From contig CAIVSK010000147.1 of the NCBI GenBank assembly GCA_903908495.1, positions 1 through 36,225 on the forward strand: a stretch of DNA of 36,225 bases, in the 5' to 3' direction. Both the position numbers and the translations under genes were made by a program. The number at the start of each line of letters is the position of its first letter. The first letter of the stretch is position 1. This DNA is from Akkermansiaceae bacterium. Lineage in GTDB: Bacteria > Verrucomicrobiota > Verrucomicrobiia > Verrucomicrobiales > Akkermansiaceae. The notes beneath the pieces are model-generated. The model saw only the letters and a program-made list of their open reading frames with translations, had not been told where the DNA came from and searched no databases. Shown here piece after piece: positions 29,118 to 36,225 of the stretch.

Positions 29118-29380
29118 TATCATTTTGCTGGCGTGCACCTCGATTCGGACTTGATTCCAGGTCAGGCCGTTTCCGGCGGGGATCAGCGCGCGGACGGCCT
29201 GGGCCCTGCCTGACTGCCGGTTCCCTGCGGCGGGAAGTGGGGCGCGGGACGCGGGAAGCGCCTCGAACTGGGCCAAGCGCTCGTTCCGGGGCGATTCGGA
29301 GATTGCCCTTCCCGCGGCAGATTGGGCTTTCCCGCCGGGGCGATCCATGAATCATCAGCGGGGCCGTTGCCTCCGCCCCC

Positions 29381-30337
29381 ATGCCCGTTATTTTTCTGAT
29401 ACTCACCTGTGCGTTCTGGGGGCTGTCCTTTCCGGTGATGAAGGCGTTGCATCTGGAGCAGGCGGCGCGGCTGCCGGGGGCGGGCACGCCGTTTTTATCC
29501 GCTTGGATGCAGGTCGCGCGGTTTGGCAGCGCGGCGCTCATCCTGCTGCCATTTGTCGCGCGCGGCCCGCGGCCGACCCGCCTGGAGCTGCGCCAAGGCC
29601 TGTGGATCGCCTGGTGGGGCGGTCTGGGCATGGGCATCCAAGCCGACGGTCTGGCGCACACCGACGCCTCGGTATCGGCGTTTCTGACTCAGGGTTACTG
29701 CATTTTCCTGCCGCTGTGGGCCTGTCTGAAACAGCGCAGGCCTCCCGGCGTGCGGGTGCTGCTGGCGACCCTCCTCGTGCTAATCGGCGGGGCGGTTCTC
29801 TCCGGCATCCGTTTGGATCACCTGCGCCTCGGGCGCGGCGAGCTGGAGACCATTCTGGCGGCGTTCCTGTTTACCTTTCAAATTCTCATTCTGGAGGACC
29901 CGCAATACGCCGCCACCCGCAGCATGGCGGTGACTTTCGTCATGTTTGTCGGAATCACGGCGTTGTTTGTGCCCATCACGCTGGTGTTGGCGACGCAGCC
30001 GTTGGATTGCCTGACGGCGGGGGCGTCGTGGCCGGCGTGTGGCATGATTTTGGTGCTCGCGTCGTTCTGCTCGGTCGTAGCCTACCTGCTGATGAACACC
30101 TGGCAACCGCGGGTCAGCGCGACGGAGGCCGGGTTGATCTACACGACCGAACCGGTGTTCACCGCGATCTATGTGTTGTTTGTGCCGGCCATGCTCGGCA
30201 CGCTCATCGGCAACACCTATTCTAACGAAACCCTAACGGCCTCGCTGGTTTTCGGCGGCTCGCTCATTGTGGCGGCCAACGGGCTGATGCAATGGAAGCG
30301 CAAGGCCCATCCGCCGGCCGTCGCGCCGGTGCAGTGA
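29381..30337 (+). CDS. EamA-family (DMT superfamily) transporter
   Basis: The 318-residue inner-membrane protein has the ten-helix EamA/RhaT-related duplication: hydrophobic segments fill the chain from MPVIFLILTCAFWGLSFPVMKA to the basic C-terminal tail QWKRKAHPP. The motif TEPVFTAIYVLF near helix 9 and the N-terminal FWGLSF are typical of this family, which exports or imports amino acids, nucleobases or other metabolites. No substrate can be read from sequence. It converges with aguB, with 16 bases between stops. Confidence 0.9.
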   Translation: MPVIFLILTCAFWGLSFPVMKALHLEQAARLPGAGTPFLSAWMQVARFGSAALILLPFVARGPRPTRLELRQGLWIAWWGGLGMGIQADGLAHTDASVSAFLTQGYCIFLPLWACLKQRRPPGVRVLLATLLVLIGGAVLSGIRLDHLRLGRGELETILAAFLFTFQILILEDPQYAATRSMAVTFVMFVGITALFVPITLVLATQPLDCLTAGASWPACGMILVLASFCSVVAYLLMNTWQPRVSATEAGLIYTTEPVFTAIYVLFVPAMLGTLIGNTYSNETLTASLVFGGSLIVAANGLMQWKRKAHPPAVAPVQ

Positions 30338-30353
30338 AGAGGCCACGCCCGTC

Positions 30354-31211
30354 TTACGAGCGCCAGCGTTGGGTCAGCTCGCCGTAGGCATCGATGCGGC
30401 GGTCGCGGAAGAATGGCCAGATCCGCCGGAACTCCTCCAGCGCGGTGAAATCCAAGTCCTGATAGAGGATTTGTTCGTGTTCGGTGGCGGCCTTGGCGAT
30501 GATCTGGCCGTAGGGATTGGCCACGAACGAGCGGCCCCAGAACTCGGTGTCGCCGCTGCTGCCGCAGCGGTTGACGGCGGCGAGGAAACACCCGTTGGCC
30601 ACGGCATGGCCGCGCTGGACGGTTTCCCAGGCGCAATGTTGGGCATCCCCGAGGGTGGCCTTTTCCGCATCCAACCAACCGATGGCGGTCGGATAGACCA
30701 GCAACTCGGCACCGCCGAGCGCCATCAGGCGGGCGGCCTCGGGATACCATTGGTCCCAGCAGATGAGCACCCCGATTTTGCCAAAGCGGGTGTCCCAGAC
30801 CGGCCAGCCGCTGTCGCCGGGGGCAAAGTAGAATTTCTCCTCGAACCCCGGGTCCTGCGGGATATGCGCCTTGCGATACAGGCCGAGCAAAACGCCGTCG
30901 GCGTCGTGGATGGCGGCCGTGTTGTGATAGAGGCCGGCCCCGCGCTGCTCGAAGAGCGAGGCGATGAGCACGATGCCCAGCTCGCCGGCCAGCGCGCCGA
31001 GCCGCTCGGTGACCGGGCCGGGCAGCGGATCGGCCAGATCAAACGCCGCGGGGTCCTCGACCGCGCAGAAATAGGGGGTTAGGAACAATTCCTGGGTGAC
31101 GACAATGTTAGCTCCGGCGGCGGCGGCCTCGCGGATGAGTTGTTCGTGATGGTCGAAGGCTGCGCACTTGGTGGCGAAGGTGCGGGACTGAAGCAGGGCG
31201 AGGCGCGGCAT
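30354..31211 (-). CDS. aguB: N-carbamoylputrescine amidohydrolase
   Basis: This 285-residue cytoplasmic nitrilase-fold enzyme releases putrescine from N-carbamoylputrescine, the last step of the agmatine deiminase route to polyamines. The Glu-Lys-Cys triad is visible as E41 (TQELFLTPYFC), K114 (YRKAHIPQDPG) and C151 (LICWDQWYPEAAR), and the flanking sequence matches AguB rather than beta-ureidopropionase. The ATG at 31211 opens onto the first beta strand; longer frames upstream are non-coding. The usual partner aguA (agmatine deiminase) is not in the window. Confidence 0.92.
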   Translation of the reverse strand: MPRLALLQSRTFATKCAAFDHHEQLIREAAAAGANIVVTQELFLTPYFCAVEDPAAFDLADPLPGPVTERLGALAGELGIVLIASLFEQRGAGLYHNTAAIHDADGVLLGLYRKAHIPQDPGFEEKFYFAPGDSGWPVWDTRFGKIGVLICWDQWYPEAARLMALGGAELLVYPTAIGWLDAEKATLGDAQHCAWETVQRGHAVANGCFLAAVNRCGSSGDTEFWGRSFVANPYGQIIAKAATEHEQILYQDLDFTALEEFRRIWPFFRDRRIDAYGELTQRWRS

Positions 31212-32105
31212 GAATGGATGCTGGCGCAGTGCGGCGCAAAATTCAATCCGAAAGCGGCCGCGCCCGGCGGGATTCCGGCGCTGGCGTTGGCTTGGAGGTG
31301 CCCATGGCCGACAACCGTCTCGACCCGCCGACAGAGGACGCAGCCCGCGGCACGCAGGGCGACGAGGAGGCTGAGGCGCTCCTTGCAGCCTGGAGCGGTG
31401 CGGCGGGTGAACTTCACGGCGGGCGAGTGTGGCATGCCCGGCAAGTCCGGGCCGGGGTGCCAACTCCGCATTCCGCGGCGTTGTCACAAGTTGCCGGTCT
31501 CAATAAGACGAACTTATCAGCGTTCCACTGCCCTAACATGGCGGCGGAAACCACTGTTCACCGGCTGTCTCAATAACAAAACCCGGCGTGTGGAACAATC
31601 GCGACCGGATCCCGCCCGTGTTGCGGACGAGATTCTGCGGTGACAATTCGGCCCAAATCGCCCCGAAAACACGAGGGCGGCCATTCACACGAAGCCGTCC
31701 GCAGCCTGCCGCGGGCCAAACAGAAATTCGTCAGCGAGTTCCAGGAAACCGTGCTGCAGGCTTCCTGGGCCGGCCGGGGCCGTTGCGCCGAATTTGAAGC
31801 GCCCTTACCCGCTTATGCCATCCGCCAAAGTGTGGTCAATTGACGGGCACTATGTCCGCACGTTGCGGCACAGGTAACAGCCCCTCAGAGCGCCCAACAT
31901 GCCGCGTGATGCCTCGCAACCAACCCCGATCCATGCCCGTCCATCACCCACACGGTGGCGGGCGGGCAGATGGGCGTTTCTTTAGCTATCAGAAGCCACG
32001 GTGACACCTCTGATGACCTGGCCCGAGCCTAGCAGGCCAGGCTGCCTTGGGAAGGAGGTCAAATATAGGACCCATACAAAACACAAGGACCGGTACCAAT
32101 CACTC
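31212..32105. other. About 0.9 kb without a recognisable gene
   Basis: This is the longest empty stretch in the window and lies at the junction between the housekeeping part and the accessory right end. Several short frames are open but none has a start, composition or motif that convinces me. Composition falls from GC-rich to mixed towards 32100. It could contain a decayed element, a dispersed repeat or the edge of an island. I see no tRNA, no attachment-site duplication and no clear terminator. Confidence 0.5.
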
Positions 32106-32681
32106 TCACTCTATTTTGGCCACCTTGAAGCCACGTTCTGCTACTTTAATGATCGCCTTCAATAACGAGATTTCGTCCTCGCTCGCAGTGACAAAGATCA
32201 CATCGCCGACCACCATAATTCGTTCCTCGTCGACCAAAATGTTCTTTGAACGTAGTGCCCGGTTAATAGCAACCTTTGTCAAGTTGTTAAAAGCCAACGA
32301 TTGCGCCAAAGCTTCGGTATAGGTAAATGAAAGCGTCTCTTCCCTAAACGGGGAGCGAATCAAAATTATTCCTCCCGTTTGCAGGATCTTAACACTACAT
32401 ACATTTGCAATATATTTCATCGCCAGAAGTACTGGGACATCTTTAAGATGCAAGGTTACTAACCTGTCAGCGAGGGGCGCGGGATTCTCTATAATAACCC
32501 CTTTGTATCCTTGTTTAGCCGCGCCGGCTTCGATTGCAAGTTTAGATGTCGTCTCTACAGCAACATTGACCTTTTCGTGATCGAAGTCGACACTTATTAT
32601 CGTGTTCATGCCAAAAGATTCATTGGCACACAAAACCGAAGTCAAGGCCAATCCGCAAAAAATTATTACTAAAGCCTTCAT
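32106..32681 (-). CDS. Exported protein with STN/secretin-N-like region
   Basis: The 191-residue product has a signal peptide (about 1-19, VIIFCGLALTSVLCA). Residues 74-109 (VTLHLKDVPVLLAMKYIANV, then GGIILI) resemble the STN domain found at the N-terminus of secretins and TonB-dependent receptors. The last 50 residues (VDEERIMVVGDVIFVTASEDE) resemble a secretin N-type repeat, but no secretin pore domain follows. The gene is far more AT-rich than most of the window and starts 18 bases behind the Rhs-core gene, on the same strand. That is the position of an immunity or accessory gene in polymorphic-toxin loci; this role is speculative. The domain calls rest on pattern only. Confidence 0.65.
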   Translation of the reverse strand: MKALVIIFCGLALTSVLCANESFGMNTIISVDFDHEKVNVAVETTSKLAIEAGAAKQGYKGVIIENPAPLADRLVTLHLKDVPVLLAMKYIANVCSVKILQTGGIILIRSPFREETLSFTYTEALAQSLAFNNLTKVAINRALRSKNILVDEERIMVVGDVIFVTASEDEISLLKAIIKVAERGFKVAKIE

Positions 32682-32699
32682 GTGGGGAAGTTAGATGGG

Positions 32700-33713
32700 T
32701 TATGGCAGTATTTTATATTCGCTAGTATGTGGCCGACCGTTGTCATCAGGTATAACCATCATTGAAAATAGGCCCCCATACTCGTCAATTCCAAAGGCAA
32801 GAACCTTGGTTTTGCCAAATCCACTTCCAGTCGGCGTACTCCAATTCTCCCATATTGGTTCCAATATTGAAACCTGGCCTCCAGGAACAGCCACGGACAA
32901 TGGAAGTGCGGCATTATCGCGATCCAGTGGACTGAAGTTTCCAGAACCAAGCGTATGAGAGTGGTACCACGCTACTTCCTTTGAATCCGCTGGACATGGC
33001 GGGGTGTCAGTTGGCATATTAATCGATTCCCCAACATATAAAAGAGGTCCTTTTAGCATCTGAGTTATTTGCCATCCAGTGCCACGCGTTCCTTGTTTCG
33101 ACGCCGTTGGTCCTGTTGAGGTAACTTTCTTTGTCGCTTTGTCGCAACATATCCTGCCGCCGAATTCGCGGCCTGTGGATAGCTCCCGCGTAGCCTCCTT
33201 AGGGATGTTCTCTTTATCAGCCGCAGTACTATCCGCGGCCATCTTGGTCATTTTCAACAATAGCAAATTTACTTCCTTTCTATCGCAGTCACAGGCATAG
33301 GTTCCTGTATATTCGTGTGGTCCTACACCACGAAAAACAAATTCCTGTGGTGCAGCATCACCGCCAAGCAACCCCAGAACATCCACCTCTCTTAGGGGTC
33401 GATTCCCCACGAACCCATATAAGTTAACTCCACCATTTTCCCCGATCGGGTCCCTGGATGGCCACCTCCCCGTGAGCGGGTCGTAGTAACGATATCCGTA
33501 GAAAGCCACTAGGATGGCGGCCTGGCTTCGATTCCGTTGCAACGGATTGCCATCCAGCTCGTTACGCGGTTTTTCCGGGAGCGGCGGCCTCGGGCCGGTT
33601 GCGGGCGGAAGATCGCCAGCGCCGGGGGCTTGGCCGGCAATCCCGCCCCGCCCACAACGCCCGAAGGCCACCGGAATGGTGTTGCTGGTCGCAAATGGAA
33701 GGGCGGCGTTCAT
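32700..33713 (-). CDS. Orphan Rhs-core cassette with C-terminal JAB/JAMM (DUF4329-like) domain
   Basis: From the ATG at 33713 the product has 337 residues. Residues 68-115 are the Rhs-associated core: [20 protein letters not shown], then [11 protein letters not shown] and a final LGL. The variable tip (116-337) contains REFGG (E183) and [16 protein letters not shown], which fits the JAMM metal-site pattern HxH-x7-S-xx-D exactly (H251, H253, S261, D264; bases 32922-32963). JAB-type tips occur in polymorphic toxins, where they are thought to act as peptidases. No YD repeats or secretion module precede the core, so this is a cassette or remnant and not a full Rhs protein. The frame is open upstream only to a TTG at 33809. 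The tip is clearly AT-richer than the core. Confidence 0.75.
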   Translation of the reverse strand: MNAALPFATSNTIPVAFGRCGRGGIAGQAPGAGDLPPATGPRPPLPEKPRNELDGNPLQRNRSQAAILVAFYGYRYYDPLTGRWPSRDPIGENGGVNLYGFVGNRPLREVDVLGLLGGDAAPQEFVFRGVGPHEYTGTYACDCDRKEVNLLLLKMTKMAADSTAADKENIPKEATRELSTGREFGGRICCDKATKKVTSTGPTASKQGTRGTGWQITQMLKGPLLYVGESINMPTDTPPCPADSKEVAWYHSHTLGSGNFSPLDRDNAALPLSVAVPGGQVSILEPIWENWSTPTGSGFGKTKVLAFGIDEYGGLFSMMVIPDDNGRPHTSEYKILP

Positions 33714-33873
33714 CGCTGGAACAGTTGATAGCAAATTCGTTGCGGCAGGGGAAGCGCAATGTTCCGTTGCGTCGCGGACCCGCGGTCCGGACCGGACAAC
33801 TTGTGACAATGGCTGATAATGCGGAATCGGGCGGGCGGGGAGGGTTGCGCCTCACGCGGGCCGCCCGCGGCGG

Positions 33874-34242
33874 TTAACCGGGCTTGGCGTGCAGTGCCAG
33901 AAAGCCCTCGGCCATTTCGACGACCTTGGCCTGCTGCTTGCGCGGCAGCTTCAGGACGGCGTCAAACACCTGGCGGGCGCGGCCCGCCGGTGCGGCAGGC
34001 GGGCGTTTCGCCGGCTCCTTGCCCACCAGGAAATCCACGCTCACGCCCAGCATCTCCGCCAGTTTCGGCAGGTACTCCGGTTTGAGGGCGACGGAGCGCC
34101 GCTCCCAATCCGCATAGCTCGGCTGGGTGACGCCCAGGACGCTGGCAACTTGCAATTGCGACAGCCCGGCCTGTTGGCGCGCCAAATGGAGGCGTGCCCC
34201 GAACGGCGAACGGACGTGTTTGGATGGTCTTCCGGCTGGCAT
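33874..34242 (-). CDS. XRE-family helix-turn-helix regulator
   Basis: The 122-residue DNA-binding protein has a Cro/C1-type HTH at about residues 15-70: LHLARQQAGLSQLQVASVLG, then VTQPSYADWERR and LPKLAEMLGVSVDFLVG. The C-terminal part (KQQAKVVEMAEGFL) is helical and may dimerise. The ATG at 34242 is chosen because the next upstream sequence is the AT-rich promoter region. It is divergent from an unknown gene and a primase, the usual arrangement for a phage- or element-type repressor controlling a replication module. Confidence 0.88.
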   Translation of the reverse strand: MPAGRPSKHVRSPFGARLHLARQQAGLSQLQVASVLGVTQPSYADWERRSVALKPEYLPKLAEMLGVSVDFLVGKEPAKRPPAAPAGRARQVFDAVLKLPRKQQAKVVEMAEGFLALHAKPG

Positions 34243-34275
34243 GGTCCGGCCATCATACCCATGTACGTGAAAAAT

Positions 34276-34312
34276 TACGGATTTGGCTTGCATAATTATA
34301 GGGTAGTCCGTA
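34276..34312. promoter_or_regulatory. Divergent AT-rich operator/promoter region of the XRE gene
   Basis: Between the XRE gene and the unknown gene, an inverted repeat TACGGA / TCCGTA (34276-34281 and 34307-34312) frames an AT-rich core that holds TATAAT on the minus strand (34295-34300). This fits a -10 element for the regulator gene about 55 bases before its start. I cannot find a good -35. The repeat is a natural operator candidate for the XRE protein. Confidence 0.5.
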
Positions 34313-34367
34313 TTTCGGGGGCAGGTCAAACTTTTCCACTGCAAACTTGACACCTTTTTCCCGCGCC

Positions 34368-34796
34368 ATGATTCCGGAACCAGCCACCTTCCCCGAGCCC
34401 ATCCAGCCCACCGGCATGCTCGCCTTCGGCTCCTATCCCTGGGACCAGTGGGAGCGCGCCGCCCTCGCCGGCGGCCTCGGCCGCGAGCTGGCCACGCTGG
34501 GCCGAGCCATCATGCGCGAGGCATCACAGCACTGTTGGTGCGAGCGCCTGCAGGCCGAATGCGGCTGGAGCGACGGCGGCCGCGCCATGCTCGCCCGCGC
34601 CCTGGGCCAACCCGTCCGCACCGCGGCCCGCTGGAACTGGCTCATGCAAACCGACGGCCAGCGCTTCGAGCCCTGGAACCACGACGAATACCACGAGGAC
34701 TCCCCGTGCTGGAAATACTTCCGCGCCAAATGGAACCGCGAACAGGCAACAGCCCCTTCGCGCAGCACCTCTTCCCCGATAACTTCCAACATATAA
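34368..34796 (+). CDS. Hypothetical protein upstream of primase
   Basis: I do not recognise this 142-residue protein. It is rich in Trp and acidic residues (FGSYPWDQWERAAL, CWCERLQAECGWSDGG, AARWNWLMQTDGQRF) and has no signal peptide or membrane segment. The ATG at 34368 is the first sensible start after the divergent promoter. The primase-like gene begins 16 bases after its stop, so the two are likely co-transcribed and it may belong to the replication module of a mobile element. Confidence 0.7.
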   Translation: MIPEPATFPEPIQPTGMLAFGSYPWDQWERAALAGGLGRELATLGRAIMREASQHCWCERLQAECGWSDGGRAMLARALGQPVRTAARWNWLMQTDGQRFEPWNHDEYHEDSPCWKYFRAKWNREQATAPSRSTSSPITSNI

Positions 34797-34812
34797 CTGA
34801 TAACCCGAAGCC

Positions 34813-36225
34813 ATGGCCCGCATCCCCGACCCCGAAATCGACCGGATCAAAAGCGAAACCGATCTGGTCGCCCTAATCCAGTCGCGGGGGGTCGCCTTGA
34901 AACAACAGGGCGCGAACTGGACCGGATTTTGTCCGTTCCATGACGACCGGGAAACGGCGAATCTCATCGTCACGCCCGGCAAGGGGTTGTGGCGGTGCAT
35001 GGCGGCGGGTTGCGGGGCGACGGGCAACGCCATCCAGTTCGTGGAAAAATTCGATGGCGTGAGTTTCCGCCATGCGTTCGAGGTCCTGTCAGGAGGAAAC
35101 GCGTTCGCTGCGGGCGACGGCACTCCGAAGAAGATCGCCACCGTTCCCAGGTTGTCCTGTCCGCTCGATGAAAGTGCCGATGACTCCACGCTGCTGGAAC
35201 AAGTGGCGGGCTACTACGCGGAAAGCCTGTCAAAACCCCTGAACCAAGCCGCCCGCGGGTATCTTGCCAGCCGCGGCCTCGATGATCCCGAACTGTGGCA
35301 GCGGTTTGAAATCGGCTTCGCCGACCGCACGCTGGGGCTTGGCATCCCTCACAAAAACCGCAACCAGGGTGCGCAAATCCGCGAGCGTCTGCAGGCGGCG
35401 GGCGTCTATCGGGAAAACGGCCGCGAACACCTGCGGGGCTGCCTCGTGATCCCGATCCGTAAGTGCGGGCCGCAAGGGCAGGAAGGCCACATCGTCCAGC
35501 TTTACGGACGGCGCATCGACCCGAAAACCCCCAAGGAAAACCGCCACCTCTATCTGCCAAAACCGCTCGCCGGCATCTTCAACCCGGCCGCCCTGGCAAG
35601 CCGCGAGATCATCCTAACCGAAAGCATCCTCGACGCCCTCACCTTCATCCGCCACGGCATGGATGCCACCACCTGCACCTTCGGCACCAAGAATTTCACC
35701 AACGAGCTGTTTGAGGCCATCCGGGCGGCGAAGATCGAAAGCGTCAGGCTCGCCTTCGATGCCGACCAGGCGGGCGAAATCGCCACCGCCGAGGCCGCGG
35801 CCCGCCTCCAGGCCATCGGCGTCGAGTGCTTTGCGGTCAAGCTGCCGTGGGGCATGGACGCCAACCAATACGCCCTCGACCAGGGCGGGGAAGCCCTCCG
35901 CCAGGCCGTGCGCTCGGCGGAATGGCTGGGCGGCGAATCCCGTCAAAAGTCCGAGGTGACGGCGGCTTGCTCCAATGACCCGGTCGCGCCTGTTCCTACT
36001 AATAATATAGTAGCTTCTTCTTTAGCTGCTAAATCTTCAGCCGCTAAAGAGGGGAATGGTCCGGAGCCAGTGCCGCCATCGGCCCTGACGAAAGTCGGGG
36101 ACTGCCACGAGGCCGCTTTCGGGCTGCGGCTCTATCGGATCGGCGGCCTCGAAAAGAACAACGGCCCGGAGTCGCTCAAGATCACCCTGCGCCTCACCTG
36201 CGAGGGCCTGATGCACGTTGACAGC
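34813..36225 (+). CDS. CHC2/TOPRIM DNA primase of a mobile element (cut by window edge)
   Basis: The frame is open from the ATG at 34813 through the window end, giving 471 residues with no stop. The CHC2 zinc ribbon is complete: FCPFHDD with C40 and H43, then WRCMAAGCGATG with C62 and C67. A DnaG-like core follows, then a TOPRIM domain with the acidic residue in ILTESILDALTF (E270) and the DxD in AFDADQAGE (D316, D318). After a low-complexity Ala/Ser/Lys linker a further domain begins near residue 415 and runs off the window; a helicase or second primase part is possible. XRE regulator and unknown gene upstream suggest a phage, plasmid or integrative-element primase and not the housekeeping dnaG. 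Confidence 0.9.
   Translation, partial: MARIPDPEIDRIKSETDLVALIQSRGVALKQQGANWTGFCPFHDDRETANLIVTPGKGLWRCMAAGCGATGNAIQFVEKFDGVSFRHAFEVLSGGNAFAAGDGTPKKIATVPRLSCPLDESADDSTLLEQVAGYYAESLSKPLNQAARGYLASRGLDDPELWQRFEIGFADRTLGLGIPHKNRNQGAQIRERLQAAGVYRENGREHLRGCLVIPIRKCGPQGQEGHIVQLYGRRIDPKTPKENRHLYLPKPLAGIFNPAALASREIILTESILDALTFIRHGMDATTCTFGTKNFTNELFEAIRAAKIESVRLAFDADQAGEIATAEAAARLQAIGVECFAVKLPWGMDANQYALDQGGEALRQAVRSAEWLGGESRQKSEVTAACSNDPVAPVPTNNIVASSLAAKSSAAKEGNGPEPVPPSALTKVGDCHEAAFGLRLYRIGGLEKNNGPESLKITLRLTCEGLMHVDS
35996..36050. repeat. AT-rich palindromic patch inside the primase gene
   Basis: Within a GC-rich gene, about 55 bases are strikingly AT-rich. They contain CTACTA / TAGTAG arms (35996-36001 and 36008-36013), the near-palindrome TTTAGC-T-GCTAAA (36021-36033) and a direct repeat GCTGCTAAA / GCCGCTAAA (36025-36033 and 36040-36048). 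The reading frame stays open and encodes an Ala/Ser/Lys linker with codons rare elsewhere here (TTA, ATA, AAT). Confidence 0.7.

Larger units (their letters stand above)
28861..29380. other. Intergenic region between aldehyde dehydrogenase and EamA transporter
   Basis: This is about 520 bases between divergently transcribed genes. No convincing protein is seen. It contains two perfect hairpins (28999-29015 and 29094-29117). It also has two GTTAGAT motifs within 24 bases, just upstream of the dehydrogenase start (28874-28897). Confidence 0.5.

Noticed and set aside
29025-29661. Two minus-strand frames overlapping the region before and inside the EamA gene
   Set aside because: Considered because a short stretch (WNQVRIEVHASKMILL) looks protein-like, but composition is poor and one frame runs antisense into a clear transporter.
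31214-31576. Plus-strand frame of 120 codons upstream of aguB
   Set aside because: No motif, no good start, and the opposite strand reads equally well; no evidence that it is coding.

Overview
The window is a GC-rich (roughly 62% by eye), densely coded bacterial chromosome segment that reads like a member of the Verrucomicrobiota. The grounds are the gene mix: a GH106 rhamnosidase, a LamG-fused GH32, a rhamnose transporter/isomerase cluster, a small secreted SGNH hydrolase, an orphan Rhs-core cassette and mostly absent Shine-Dalgarno sequences. This assignment is an inference; no rRNA, tRNA or CRISPR array is visible.

Layout. (1) 1-8.6 kb: the first codons of a secreted protein on the minus strand, a secreted alpha-L-rhamnosidase (GH106), an ABC-2 exporter pair, and a secreted LamG-GH32 fructan/sucrose hydrolase. 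(2) 8.6-14.1 kb: a minus-strand L-rhamnose operon (RhaT-like symporter with a large inserted domain, RhaA, an AraA-like isomerase) with a divergent AraC-type regulator. With GH106 this forms a release-uptake-isomerise route for rhamnose; no rhamnulokinase is seen. (3) 14.2-15.8 kb: two overlapping genes of unknown function, the second for a membrane-anchored exported protein. (4) 16.0-21.6 kb: housekeeping genes (hpt, FtsB/DivIC-like, exonuclease III, an enoyl reductase-like protein, dtd, dnaB) interrupted by a decayed macB-type transporter remnant. (5) 22.1-31.2 kb: SGNH hydrolase with a clear terminator, the mnmH-selD pair (ATGA overlap) for selenouridine in tRNA, a fused AhbA/AhbB-type siroheme decarboxylase behind a DapA-family lyase and an aldehyde dehydrogenase, an EamA transporter, and aguB for polyamine synthesis. 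(6) 31.2-36.2 kb: an accessory region. It begins with about 0.9 kb without genes, followed by an AT-richer pair (Rhs-core cassette with a JAB/JAMM metalloprotease-like tip and a secreted STN-like protein directly downstream). It ends with a XRE regulator, an unknown gene and the start of a CHC2/TOPRIM primase, which suggests the edge of a phage, plasmid or integrative element.

The items most worth a second look are the Rhs-JAB/STN pair, the 160-residue insert in the rhamnose symporter, the two-piece macB remnant with a nonsense codon, the strong over-use of the pentamer CTAAC/GTTAG, and the AT-rich palindromic patch inside the primase gene.
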